This document shows, in pieces, positions 14,797 through 21,739 of a stretch of DNA of 23,255 bases. Position 1 is the stretch's first letter. Every line of letters starts with the position of its first letter. This DNA comes from CAZDAW01 sp964503685 (GTDB taxonomy: Bacteria; Chloroflexota; Anaerolineae; Anaerolineales; Anaerolineaceae), in the NCBI GenBank assembly GCA_964503685.1, contig CAZDAW010000048.1, positions 1 through 23,255 on the forward strand, written 5' to 3'. A program made the position numbers and the translations under genes. Under the pieces are notes generated by a model, which searched no databases, was not told the DNA's origin, and was given only the letters and a program-made list of their open reading frames with translations.

Positions 14797-15735
14797 TCAA
14801 GGGGTATTTTGCAAACGGGCTGTAATCACTATCCGCTTGTTATCAACCATATACGGATAGCAAGAAATCAACGTGATGGTTGGATCTGTAGTAGCAGCCA
14901 TCACTTCCACCTGACCGGGATCAACTATTTGAGAATTGTTGATGATATAAACATAATTACGTTGATTAGTAAAGAGCGTTATCTGATCGCCAATTTTGAG
15001 CTTGTCCAGATCTCTAAAAATTTCACCAAAAATATCATTGTGCGCTGATAAAACCATATTCCCATTTTGGCCCGGGTTTACAGTGCCAATGTGCTGACCG
15101 ACGCCCTTCTTCAGTTGTTCCCATCCATCACCCTGAACAACCGGTGCATCGACATTAATCGCCGGTATCTGAATACGGATAGCCTGTTCGGGCCCCGGCG
15201 TTGGCGCCGGAAGATTCGCCAGCGATTGAACCAGCGGGCGCAAATGCTCTGGAATTTCAGCATCGTTTGGGACTGCACCACCCGCAGCATTAGGCGGCGT
15301 ATGTCCCGAAGGCAATACAACCGCTGATATCAGCGGCGTGGGAGTTAAACCAGGTTGCTGCAAAGCAGAAGCCACCTCCTTGTTCAGCGTGCGTAATAAA
15401 TTCAATCCATTGAAAAGCACAAACAACAACCCAACAACTGCAATGATTTCCACAGCATATAAAAAACGCTCCAGCATTCGCTTGCGTTTTGGCTTTTCTC
15501 TTTTTAAAGTAATCTCTTCAACAACTTCCTCCGGATCCTCATCCAGCTTCAACTCTGAGAGCGGCGATTTGGATTCCGCGGTGAAAGTATCCGGCGTCAA
15601 CGGACTGATACGCCCGGTACGCCGGAAATGTTCTACTCGTTTCTGATGTACACCACGCCGTCTGTCAATTAACATCCGGCGCAATTCATCAACAGTCAAA
15701 TCTTCGGCATATTGTTTACGCGCCACGATCTTCAT
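14797..15735 (-). CDS. Sortase family transpeptidase with long cytoplasmic N-terminus
   Basis: Sortases cleave a sorting signal and attach proteins to the cell envelope or to pilins. With the ATG at 15735 the protein has 312 residues; an in-frame TTG at 15810 would add 25, and neither has a good ribosome site. Numbered from the longer start, there is a basic/acidic cytoplasmic region to about residue 113, one membrane helix (about 116-136) and a Pro/Thr linker (150-210). The extracellular catalytic domain has His257 in SAHNDIFGEIF, Cys317 in TLISCYPY and Arg326, which is the complete His-Cys-Arg triad. The LISCYP motif places it near class D/E-type sortases. No substrate gene with an LPxTG-like signal is present in the window. 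It is followed by the small membrane protein gene 51 nt downstream. Confidence 0.88.
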   Translation of the reverse strand: MKIVARKQYAEDLTVDELRRMLIDRRRGVHQKRVEHFRRTGRISPLTPDTFTAESKSPLSELKLDEDPEEVVEEITLKREKPKRKRMLERFLYAVEIIAVVGLLFVLFNGLNLLRTLNKEVASALQQPGLTPTPLISAVVLPSGHTPPNAAGGAVPNDAEIPEHLRPLVQSLANLPAPTPGPEQAIRIQIPAINVDAPVVQGDGWEQLKKGVGQHIGTVNPGQNGNMVLSAHNDIFGEIFRDLDKLKIGDQITLFTNQRNYVYIINNSQIVDPGQVEVMAATTDPTITLISCYPYMVDNKRIVITARLQNTP

Positions 15736-15854
15736 TATAACCGGATTCTTGGGGTCGGGGAATAGACAAACATCCTTTTTCTTCACCAACCATGCGAAGT
15801 CAACCGGCAAAATCCGAATTGAATTGCTTCTTGTGTTTCACTCGCGCCAGGTAA

Positions 15855-16703
15855 TTAAATTGTTATCAGAACAATAGCTGCCAGGCATGTCAAAACGCCG
15901 ATCCATTGACTCTGTGATATTTTCTCTTTCAACACAATACCGGCCAGAAACACAGTCGTTGCCGGATACATCGAAGATAACACAGCAGCTATATCGAGCC
16001 GGGTGAATTGTTTGGCCAAAATATAAAAAACATTACCACCGGCATCCAAAACACCGGCGAACAATGCAATTGGGTTAGAAGATAAAGACGGAAATTTCAG
16101 ACGATTCATGCGAAGCATGATTATCCCAACCAGCAGCGCCATCATTCGTGAAATGATCAGGGGAGTAAATATTTTTCCGGGTTCAACCAGGGCGATTAGA
16201 ATAAAAAAACTGCCAAATCCCGTCCCTGCCAGACAGGCCAGCCAAAAACCTTTTCGCGATACAGCGTCTTCATCTGTTGGCGCCTGAGATACAAACCAGA
16301 TTCCTGCAAAAGCGAGAATAAAACCCGCCATCTGTATTGCAGTAGGCAGACCTTGAGTAAGAGCATTGAATCCAACCGGTAAAATAGCAGCAATAACCGC
16401 TGATATCGGCGCGACACTGGCAGTAAACCCCAGAGACAGCGCATAATAGAGTGCAGCTATTCCAATCGAACCCAATGTTCCAGCCAACATGGCATAAACA
16501 ATACTGAGCGGCGCCGGAATGGCCTCATGCCAGAGGATAGCGAATATAATCAGTAAAATAATACCCGGAAAAGCGGACAATGCCAGAACTTGAAACTGGT
16601 TGCTCTTTCGTGTGGCTAACCCACCGCTGAAATCCCCACCGCCCCATACAATTGCTGAGGTAAGCGCCAGTAATATCCCCAAGAGGTTGACAGAAAATGA
16701 CAT
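15855..16703 (-). CDS. EamA/DMT-superfamily transporter
   Basis: This 282-residue protein has about ten hydrophobic helices in two homologous EamA halves. It is a drug/metabolite-type exporter or permease of the cytoplasmic membrane. The first helix carries the typical ALTSAIVWGGGDFSGGLA, and the second half contains LSSMYPATTVFLAGIVLKEKISQSQWIGV, the hallmark end of EamA repeats. The substrate cannot be predicted. Only a weak AGTAAAG precedes the ATG. It lies 37 nt after the GNAT gene and upstream of the sortase gene in the same orientation. Confidence 0.88.
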   Translation of the reverse strand: MSFSVNLLGILLALTSAIVWGGGDFSGGLATRKSNQFQVLALSAFPGIILLIIFAILWHEAIPAPLSIVYAMLAGTLGSIGIAALYYALSLGFTASVAPISAVIAAILPVGFNALTQGLPTAIQMAGFILAFAGIWFVSQAPTDEDAVSRKGFWLACLAGTGFGSFFILIALVEPGKIFTPLIISRMMALLVGIIMLRMNRLKFPSLSSNPIALFAGVLDAGGNVFYILAKQFTRLDIAAVLSSMYPATTVFLAGIVLKEKISQSQWIGVLTCLAAIVLITI

Positions 16704-16740
16704 CTTTACTGAAGCCTATTCAATCCAGGGAAGATAATTA

Positions 16741-17643
16741 TCAGCTTTCTATTATATATTGATAACAGATCATTGTCTGCTTCTTTTCAAAACCTTCATC
16801 GAGATATAAAGCAGCAGCCCTTTCATTCTCGGAATTAACCACCAATTCTGTTGTCTCAAGTCCATTCCTGTATCCTGCCTGAATCGCCGCTCGAAGCAGT
16901 TTACGTCCCAGCCCTTGATGTTGATATTTTGGAACAATCGCCAGGCCGCCGATGAAGCCTATCCGTTTATTGTTATCGTTAACTTCTTCGGTTACCCGAA
17001 CAGTACCCACTGGCTCTTCATCATTACATAAAATAAGCATTCCTTCTTTGAAATAACCTTGTTCTTCAACCATCCTGACAACCTGCTCAGGAAAGATATC
17101 CATTTGACCGAGCAGATCTTTAAAGCCGGCATTTCGAACATCACACCAGGCCTCTACATCACGGGTCACATCGAAAGGGTGGAGGTGAAACCCCACAGGA
17201 AATGTAAAATCGCCAACTTCTCGATGCGGTCGCTGCATCAGCCAGCTATACCGTTGGATAGTAAACCCCGCCTGCTCGAAAGCATTCCTGGCATCGTGGC
17301 GATTTTCTGGAAGAAACAAGTAAACCCAATCAAGATTACTACAATGGCTTAAGATAGCTTTTAAAAGGAGCTGATATTCATCCGCTTTTTGAGAAAGGAC
17401 GTGGAAGATTCGAAAGCGTCCGGTTCTGTTATGACGATAATCCTCAAGCATTAAAGAGGCAGCGCCTATAAGTTGGTTAGCATCTGATAATAAAATGTAA
17501 GCTGGTTCATCCTCACCAATTTCAAATGTGTCGGGTGATAAATCCTCGTCAGATATATAAGACTCGTCATGTTCCCGACCGAACGTTTTACAGTAGCTAA
17601 TAAAATCAACCAGTCTATCAGAGCTTAATGGCTGAATGGCCAT
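16741..17643 (-). CDS. GNAT-family N-acetyltransferase (two GNAT folds)
   Basis: This 300-residue protein has an arrangement like mycothiol-synthase-type double GNAT proteins. The C-terminal half holds the acetyl-CoA motif: IGFIGGLAIVPKYQHQGLGRKLL, with Q-x-x-G-x-G/R, then NSENERAAALYLDEGF. The N-terminal half is a weaker GNAT fold (YILLSDANQLIGAASLMLED ... DARNAFEQAGF), probably non-catalytic. The ATG at 17643 is chosen over an in-frame ATG at 17670, because GGAGG lies 6 nt before it and the upstream nine residues are poorly conserved in character. The acetyl acceptor is unknown. The TetR gene is 104 nt upstream in the same orientation, so read-through from the regulated SDR-tetR transcript is possible. 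Confidence 0.88.
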   Translation of the reverse strand: MAIQPLSSDRLVDFISYCKTFGREHDESYISDEDLSPDTFEIGEDEPAYILLSDANQLIGAASLMLEDYRHNRTGRFRIFHVLSQKADEYQLLLKAILSHCSNLDWVYLFLPENRHDARNAFEQAGFTIQRYSWLMQRPHREVGDFTFPVGFHLHPFDVTRDVEAWCDVRNAGFKDLLGQMDIFPEQVVRMVEEQGYFKEGMLILCNDEEPVGTVRVTEEVNDNNKRIGFIGGLAIVPKYQHQGLGRKLLRAAIQAGYRNGLETTELVVNSENERAAALYLDEGFEKKQTMICYQYIIES

Positions 17644-17746
17644 GACGCGCCTCCATGATAAAGTGAACATAATAAAAGAGAATACAACATATTATCTATA
17701 TTCAAATTCCCCCTGGCAAAGAGTTATTACTTTGAAAAGAACAATA

Positions 17747-18340
17747 TCAAGAGCCTTTTGTCAACAAGCGATCAACCAAGCGGTCAACGAACCGTTTGCG
17801 ACTTGCGTTGTCGTGCATATCTATCCCAAAATTCTTTTTAAATAATGTAGGTGCAAGAATGTTCAACATGACCGCCGAAGCGATTTGCATACAGGCAAGA
17901 CGCAACTCATCCATATCCAGGTCGGAACCGCTTTCCTTGAGATCTCTTGCCATATTTTCAATAAAACCGCTCAACTTTTCAATCAACAGGGGATCATATT
18001 TACCATCAACAATCAAATGGTAATAATGCGCCCGCGTGATACCCGGAAAATTATTCCCACCTACTATAATCTCATTAAAAACAGCCGCGCATCTTTCTTT
18101 CGGCGAGCCTACCAGCAGCGGCTTAACACCTTCCCAATCGAAAGCATTATCAAGCGTCACTTCCATACAACGTTTTATCAAAGCTTCCTTGCTGCGAAAG
18201 TAGTAATTGATCGCAGCGCTGTTGACATTTGCCATCTCAGCTATCTTTCGATTTGTGGCGCCATTGATGCCATATTTCTCAATACAATCAATTGCAGCTC
18301 GAACAATTTTTTCTTCAACGCTTGTGGGAATTTGTTCCAT
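17747..18340 (-). CDS. TetR-family transcriptional regulator
   Basis: This 197-residue repressor has an N-terminal helix-turn-helix domain (residues 8-58: IVRAAIDCIEKYGINGATNRKIAEMANVNSAAINYYFRSKEAL) and an alpha-helical ligand-binding domain. It lies 14 nt after the SDR gene and in the same orientation, so the SDR-tetR pair is transcribed from the divergent control region at about 19250-19380. That region contains palindromes of the right size for TetR dimers. Repression of both the pair and the divergent SDR gene, with autoregulation, is therefore the simplest model. The inducer is unknown; the SDR enzymes suggest a lipophilic alcohol, aldehyde or ketone. Confidence 0.9.
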   Translation of the reverse strand: MEQIPTSVEEKIVRAAIDCIEKYGINGATNRKIAEMANVNSAAINYYFRSKEALIKRCMEVTLDNAFDWEGVKPLLVGSPKERCAAVFNEIIVGGNNFPGITRAHYYHLIVDGKYDPLLIEKLSGFIENMARDLKESGSDLDMDELRLACMQIASAVMLNILAPTLFKKNFGIDMHDNASRKRFVDRLVDRLLTKGS

Positions 18341-18354
18341 AATAATCTCTGAAA

Positions 18355-19233
18355 CTATTCATGGGTATTACAAATTTTACTGGATAATTCCCATAACGCC
18401 TGAGCTGTTTCAACATTCCGCGCCCGATGGCTGGGCATTTTGGGTTGAAGATCGCGCCAATAGTATTCGTCAGGGTGCGATAGTACTCTTTCACTGCCTA
18501 AATAGAGAACCGTTTTAGCAGGCACCTCGGGTTGCGTACCGGAACGCTGGCGAATCCTCCAGACCAAATAGGAAATACCACGCGTACCCTTCGCTCCAAT
18601 ATCCGTATTCACTAATCCGGGGTCAACCGCATAGGCTCGGACATTCGTATGGGCCATGCGCCGGTTGAACTCCAGAGTAAAAAGCACATTAGCCAGCTTT
18701 GAAACCTTGTACGCCCATAGCCCATTAAAAATTACCGGATTATTGAGGCGCTTGATATTGATCCAGGTACGGTAATGCGAAGCAGAACTGACTGTAATCA
18801 CTCTTCCATTGGGAACTTTTTTGAGCAAAGGCAGTAATTCCATCGTCAATAAAAAGGGTGCAAAGTGATTGACTGCCATCGTTAACTCAAGACCATCTTC
18901 GGTTTTAATATAATGGTCAGCATAAGTGCCGGCATTATTGACTAAGACATCAACACCCGATTTTCCCCATTGCTTCAATGCCTCAGTGATATTTTGGGAC
19001 AGCGACCGCACCTGGCTAAGGCTGGACAGATCAGCAATTAAATATTTCACCGGCGCATCCGGAAAGGCAGTACGAATTGAATTTTCTGCTGTCTGGCAAC
19101 GATCTTGATTGCGTCCCACACCGATAATCCCGGCGCCTTGCGCAGCAAAGGCTTGCGCTGAAGATAATCCAATCCCCGATGTTGCACCTGTGACAACGAC
19201 AATCTTATCGTTGAGGCTTTTTTGTACAGTCAT
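18355..19233 (-). CDS. SDR-family oxidoreductase (retinol-dehydrogenase-like)
   Basis: This 292-residue classical short-chain dehydrogenase/reductase has the cofactor motif TGATSGIG at 15-22, GVGRNQDRC after the second strand (Arg41 favours NADP(H)), NNAG at 99-102, the catalytic serine region VITVSSASH around 147-153 and YKVSK (Tyr175, Lys179). The substrate loop and the FNRRMAHTNVRAYAVDPGLVNTDIG segment resemble retinol dehydrogenase/WWOX-like SDRs that act on lipophilic substrates. A GAGG lies close upstream of the ATG. It is the first gene of the SDR-tetR transcript and divergent to another SDR gene. Confidence 0.9.
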   Translation of the reverse strand: MTVQKSLNDKIVVVTGATSGIGLSSAQAFAAQGAGIIGVGRNQDRCQTAENSIRTAFPDAPVKYLIADLSSLSQVRSLSQNITEALKQWGKSGVDVLVNNAGTYADHYIKTEDGLELTMAVNHFAPFLLTMELLPLLKKVPNGRVITVSSASHYRTWINIKRLNNPVIFNGLWAYKVSKLANVLFTLEFNRRMAHTNVRAYAVDPGLVNTDIGAKGTRGISYLVWRIRQRSGTQPEVPAKTVLYLGSERVLSHPDEYYWRDLQPKMPSHRARNVETAQALWELSSKICNTHE

Positions 19234-19265
19234 TCATGCTCCTCATAATTTATAGTTGACAATTT

Positions 19266-19293
19266 ATTCTACCTCAATCGCGCGATTAGTCAA
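19266..19293 (-). promoter_or_regulatory. Leftward promoter for the SDR-tetR genes
   Basis: On the minus strand TTGACT (19293-19288) is followed by a 16-bp spacer and TAGAAT (19271-19266). The spacer contains the perfect palindrome AATCGCGCGATT (19276-19287), directly abutting the -35 hexamer, which is a good place for a repressor. Confidence 0.6.
19276..19287. promoter_or_regulatory. Operator-like palindrome O3
   Basis: AATCGCGCGATT is a perfect 12-bp palindrome sharing AATC/GATT half-sites with the two palindromes to its right. It lies inside the leftward promoter spacer. Confidence 0.5.
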
Positions 19294-19295
19294 GA

Positions 19296-19321
19296 CGTTT
19301 CAATCAATCGTTTCAATCAAT
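19296..19321. repeat. Two perfect tandem copies of a 13-bp sequence
   Basis: CGTTTCAATCAAT occurs at 19296-19308 and again at 19309-19321. Each copy carries the TCAATC half-site. The second copy forms the left arm of palindrome O1, so the array offers an extra half-site for repressor binding. Confidence 0.8.
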
Positions 19322-19328
19322 TGATTGA
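19313..19328. promoter_or_regulatory. Operator-like palindrome O1 (probable TetR site)
   Basis: TCAATCAATTGATTGA is a perfect 16-bp palindrome overlapping the -35 hexamer of the rightward promoter (19325-19330). Its size and placement fit a TetR dimer operator. Confidence 0.7.
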
Positions 19329-19353
19329 CTTTTTTCAAGATTTGAATTATTAT
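19325..19353 (+). promoter_or_regulatory. Rightward promoter for the divergent SDR gene
   Basis: TTGACT (19325-19330), a 17-bp spacer and TATTAT (19348-19353) predict a start near 19360. The promoter is flanked by palindrome O1 at the -35 and palindrome O2 at the start site. Confidence 0.7.
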
Positions 19354-19356
19354 ATA

Positions 19357-19374
19357 TTCAATCGATTGATTGAA
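19357..19374. promoter_or_regulatory. Operator-like palindrome O2
   Basis: This segment contains the perfect 12-bp palindrome TCAATCGATTGA (19358-19369), with an additional GATTGAA half-site to the right. It lies at the predicted start of the rightward transcript and repeats the half-sites of O1. Confidence 0.65.
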
Positions 19375-19407
19375 CCACATAGTTAACAAAACAGGAGAAC
19401 CAATATT

Positions 19408-20223
19408 ATGACAACTTACATAATGATAACCGGAGCAACAGGCGGTCTGGGCAGCACGTTTGCTATTGAATGCTCAAAACGTGGTTTCCCCCTTTATCTG
19501 ACAGATCGCTGCGAAGAAGTCGCTGATCTTGCCCAATATCTCACAAAAACCTACGGAAATGAAATCCGCAGCCAGGTTTGTGATCTGACGTCCATACAGG
19601 CGCGTACAGATTTGTTTACCAACTTACAATCCAATGGACTGCGCTTCTGGGGATTAATCAACGTCGCAGGATTGGACTACGAAGGCGCATTTCTGGAGCG
19701 TTCGCGCTCTCAAATACTCAATATTATTCAATTGAACATCGAAGCGACCGTCGATATGACCTATGCAATCCTCAACAACCGCGACCTTGAAAAACGTTTT
19801 ATGCTGCTCAACGTATGCAGCCTGGCTGCATATTCACCCATGCCATATAAAGCCACTTATGCAGCAACAAAACGTTACTTGCTGGATTTTTCACTGGCGC
19901 TACGCTCAGAGATTCGTCCGTTTGGCACAGTCACAGCCCTCTGCCCGGCCGGCATGCCAACCACACCCGAGACAATGCGGAAAATTTTCGCTCAGGGTTT
20001 TTGGGGAAAAATCACAACTGAAAACGCGGATTTTGTCGCCCGCAAGGCGCTGAAAGCCGCTCTGAAAGGCAGCGCAATCTGCATACCGGGTTTCTTGAAT
20101 CAGTCCCTGCAATGGCTGGAATCGCTTGTGCCGGTCTCATGGAGCATCAAATTAATCGAAAAAAGGTGGAAAGCCGCGCAGGAAGAAGAAGTCTCCTGGC
20201 GTCCTTCTTATATGTATTCATAA
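19408..20223 (+). CDS. SDR-family oxidoreductase
   Basis: This 271-residue short-chain dehydrogenase is divergent to the SDR-tetR pair and probably under the same repressor. It has the cofactor motif TGATGGLG (8-15), LTDR after strand two (Asp33 suggests NAD(H) preference), NVAG at 85-88 in place of the usual NNAG, catalytic Ser138 in NVCSLAAY and YAATK (Tyr151, Lys155). A C-terminal extension (about residues 215-271, with SLQWLESLVPVSW) may be membrane-associated, as in DltE/YqjQ-like or beta-ketoacyl-reductase-like SDRs. AGGAGA lies about 12 nt before the ATG. A hairpin terminator follows at 20280-20328. Confidence 0.9.
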   Translation: MTTYIMITGATGGLGSTFAIECSKRGFPLYLTDRCEEVADLAQYLTKTYGNEIRSQVCDLTSIQARTDLFTNLQSNGLRFWGLINVAGLDYEGAFLERSRSQILNIIQLNIEATVDMTYAILNNRDLEKRFMLLNVCSLAAYSPMPYKATYAATKRYLLDFSLALRSEIRPFGTVTALCPAGMPTTPETMRKIFAQGFWGKITTENADFVARKALKAALKGSAICIPGFLNQSLQWLESLVPVSWSIKLIEKRWKAAQEEEVSWRPSYMYS

Positions 20224-20279
20224 ATCCATGTTTACTGATAACATGGGGCAATAAGAAATAAATCCCATCAATGGTTCAC

Positions 20280-20328
20280 AGGGTTGTCTAGAATGGATAT
20301 AGACAACCCTATTCATATCAAATTTTTT
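20280..20328 (+). terminator. Hairpin terminator after the SDR gene
   Basis: AGGGTTGTCTA (20280-20290) pairs perfectly with TAGACAACCCT (20300-20310) around a 9-nt loop. A T6 run follows at 20323-20328, 12 nt after the stem rather than directly adjacent, so intrinsic termination is likely but not textbook. Confidence 0.55.
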
Positions 20329-20417
20329 AATAGCTCTCCGCAAAAATTACTGGCTCGTTTACTGAGATTCACAGATTGAATCACCCCACTCTCAAGCACA
20401 ATTTACAACAGACGTAT

Positions 20418-20423
20418 TATAAT
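20418..20423 (+). promoter_or_regulatory. TATAAT -10 element directly upstream of the zinc-ribbon gene
   Basis: TATAAT ends 6 nt before the ATG at 20430, so the transcript would begin at the start codon (leaderless). No matching -35 hexamer is visible and there is no Shine-Dalgarno sequence. Confidence 0.4.
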
Positions 20424-20429
20424 AGGCCA

Positions 20430-21092
20430 ATGATGATGACCTGTGAATATTGCGCCACAGCGAATCCCAAAGAAGCATTGGTTTGTATTGCATGCGGCGC
20501 TCCGCTACCGACGCCTAAGCCGAAGTCAACGCTCACGCCTGAAGTAGAGATTGTATCCACCCGGGTTCCTACCAGAACTCAAAAGATTTCCACAGAAGAA
20601 GCTCGTCAGGCAGGGGAAAAGCTGGATAAAGTTTACACTACTGCATTCTCCACATACGCCACCCTATGGCGTACACTGGCCGAAGCCGCCGCCATTGCAA
20701 TCGCCGGTTTTGGGATCGGCTTCGTTGGCGGTGCAATTGGTCCCGCAACAATCGGAGTGATTGGCGCCGCAGTTGTCGGTTTAGTCGTTGGTCTATCACG
20801 TAAGAACTATTATTTGACTCTATTGGGGGCGCCAATTGGATTGATCATAGGTGTATTGATTAGCGTCTTGCTCTGGTTTCTAAAAGCAAGCCCTACAATA
20901 ATTGTCCTCGTTATTACGCTGGGTTCTATATCGGCAGCATGGATCGGCAGTTATCAAATTCCACTCAGCCGCCTGAATTGGTGGGAAAAAGCACGGCCAT
21001 GGCTGGGAACAGCCGGAGGATTTATTTTTGGATTGCTGGGTGCGCTGCTCGGCTATGGGGTTCGCGCCATTGTTCAAACGGTGATTGGTTAA
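20430..21092 (+). CDS. Zinc-ribbon membrane protein, glycine-rich helices
   Basis: This 220-residue protein, counted from the first of three consecutive ATG codons, starts with a four-cysteine zinc ribbon (C5-x2-C8, C19-x2-C22; MTCEYCATANPKEALVCIACG). A Pro/Thr/Lys linker follows, then about four to five Gly/Ala-rich hydrophobic segments such as IAGFGIGFVGGAIGPATIGV. An upstream TTG at 20376 would add 18 residues of unlikely character before the zinc ribbon. Zinc ribbons of this type head many uncharacterised bacterial membrane proteins; the function is unknown. The PAP2 gene starts 7 nt after its stop, so the two are probably co-transcribed. Confidence 0.75.
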   Translation: MMMTCEYCATANPKEALVCIACGAPLPTPKPKSTLTPEVEIVSTRVPTRTQKISTEEARQAGEKLDKVYTTAFSTYATLWRTLAEAAAIAIAGFGIGFVGGAIGPATIGVIGAAVVGLVVGLSRKNYYLTLLGAPIGLIIGVLISVLLWFLKASPTIIVLVITLGSISAAWIGSYQIPLSRLNWWEKARPWLGTAGGFIFGLLGALLGYGVRAIVQTVIG

Positions 21093-21099
21093 ATAACAA

Positions 21100-21645
21100 A
21101 TGAATCTTCAATCCATCATCGATTGGGACGACCACGCTTCCAAAAAACTTCGCTTAAAAGACGAAAACAAGTTGCTTTGGCGGCTGGCAACCTTTACTGC
21201 TCATTCCGGAGATTCCTGGTTCTGGCTACCAGGACTGGGAATTGCATGGATTTTCGCCAGCGGTATCTGGCGTGTCCGCCTGGCAACAATCATCTTTGGG
21301 ATGATTTTTCTGGCCTTATTCGTTTTAGCGATCAAATTTACCGTGCGCCGGGCGCGGCCTGCTGGAGAATGGGGCGCTATTTACCGCAATACAGATCCAC
21401 ACTCCTTCCCTTCCGGGCATGCTGCGAGAGCTGCCATGCTGGCAGTCGCCATGCTGGGCTTGGGTCCAACGTGGCTTGGGATATTACTGTTATTATGGGC
21501 GCCTCTCGTCTGCCTGGCGCGGGTCGCCACAGGCGTTCATTACCTGTCTGATGTTGCAGCAGGTATCTTAATCGGTATTCTCATGGGATCAGGAATCCTT
21601 TTAGTACAGCCATTGTTAATTAGCCGATTACCATTTTTCTTCTAA
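21100..21645 (+). CDS. PAP2-family membrane phosphatase
   Basis: This 181-residue integral membrane protein has the three-part acid phosphatase signature of the PAP2 superfamily: KFTVRRARP (K79-x6-R86-P87), PSGH (104-107, with catalytic His107) and ARVATGVHYLSDV (Arg141, His147, Asp151). The usual Ser before Arg141 is Ala, which is tolerated in the family. Such enzymes dephosphorylate undecaprenyl diphosphate, phosphatidate or phosphatidylglycerophosphate, and the substrate here cannot be chosen. About five hydrophobic helices are visible. It follows the zinc-ribbon gene by 7 nt. An inverted repeat lies 20 nt after its stop. Confidence 0.92.
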   Translation: MNLQSIIDWDDHASKKLRLKDENKLLWRLATFTAHSGDSWFWLPGLGIAWIFASGIWRVRLATIIFGMIFLALFVLAIKFTVRRARPAGEWGAIYRNTDPHSFPSGHAARAAMLAVAMLGLGPTWLGILLLLWAPLVCLARVATGVHYLSDVAAGILIGILMGSGILLVQPLLISRLPFFF

Positions 21646-21665
21646 TCCGATTCATAATAATTAAA

Positions 21666-21686
21666 GATTGAGAATAACTCTCAATC
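21666..21686. repeat. Inverted repeat between PAP2 and nitrilase genes
   Basis: GATTGAGA (21666-21673) and TCTCAATC (21679-21686) form a perfect 8-bp stem with a 5-nt loop. No T run follows, so it may be a regulator site for the nitrilase gene or a weak terminator. Confidence 0.45.
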
Positions 21687-21739
21687 ACTTTAACATCCAA
21701 TAATTACTATTAACATTATTGCAAAATAATGAGGGAATC

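Noticed and set aside
17885..18352. A 155-codon open frame on the plus strand
   Set aside because: It is antisense to the TetR gene, and its translation has no family features.
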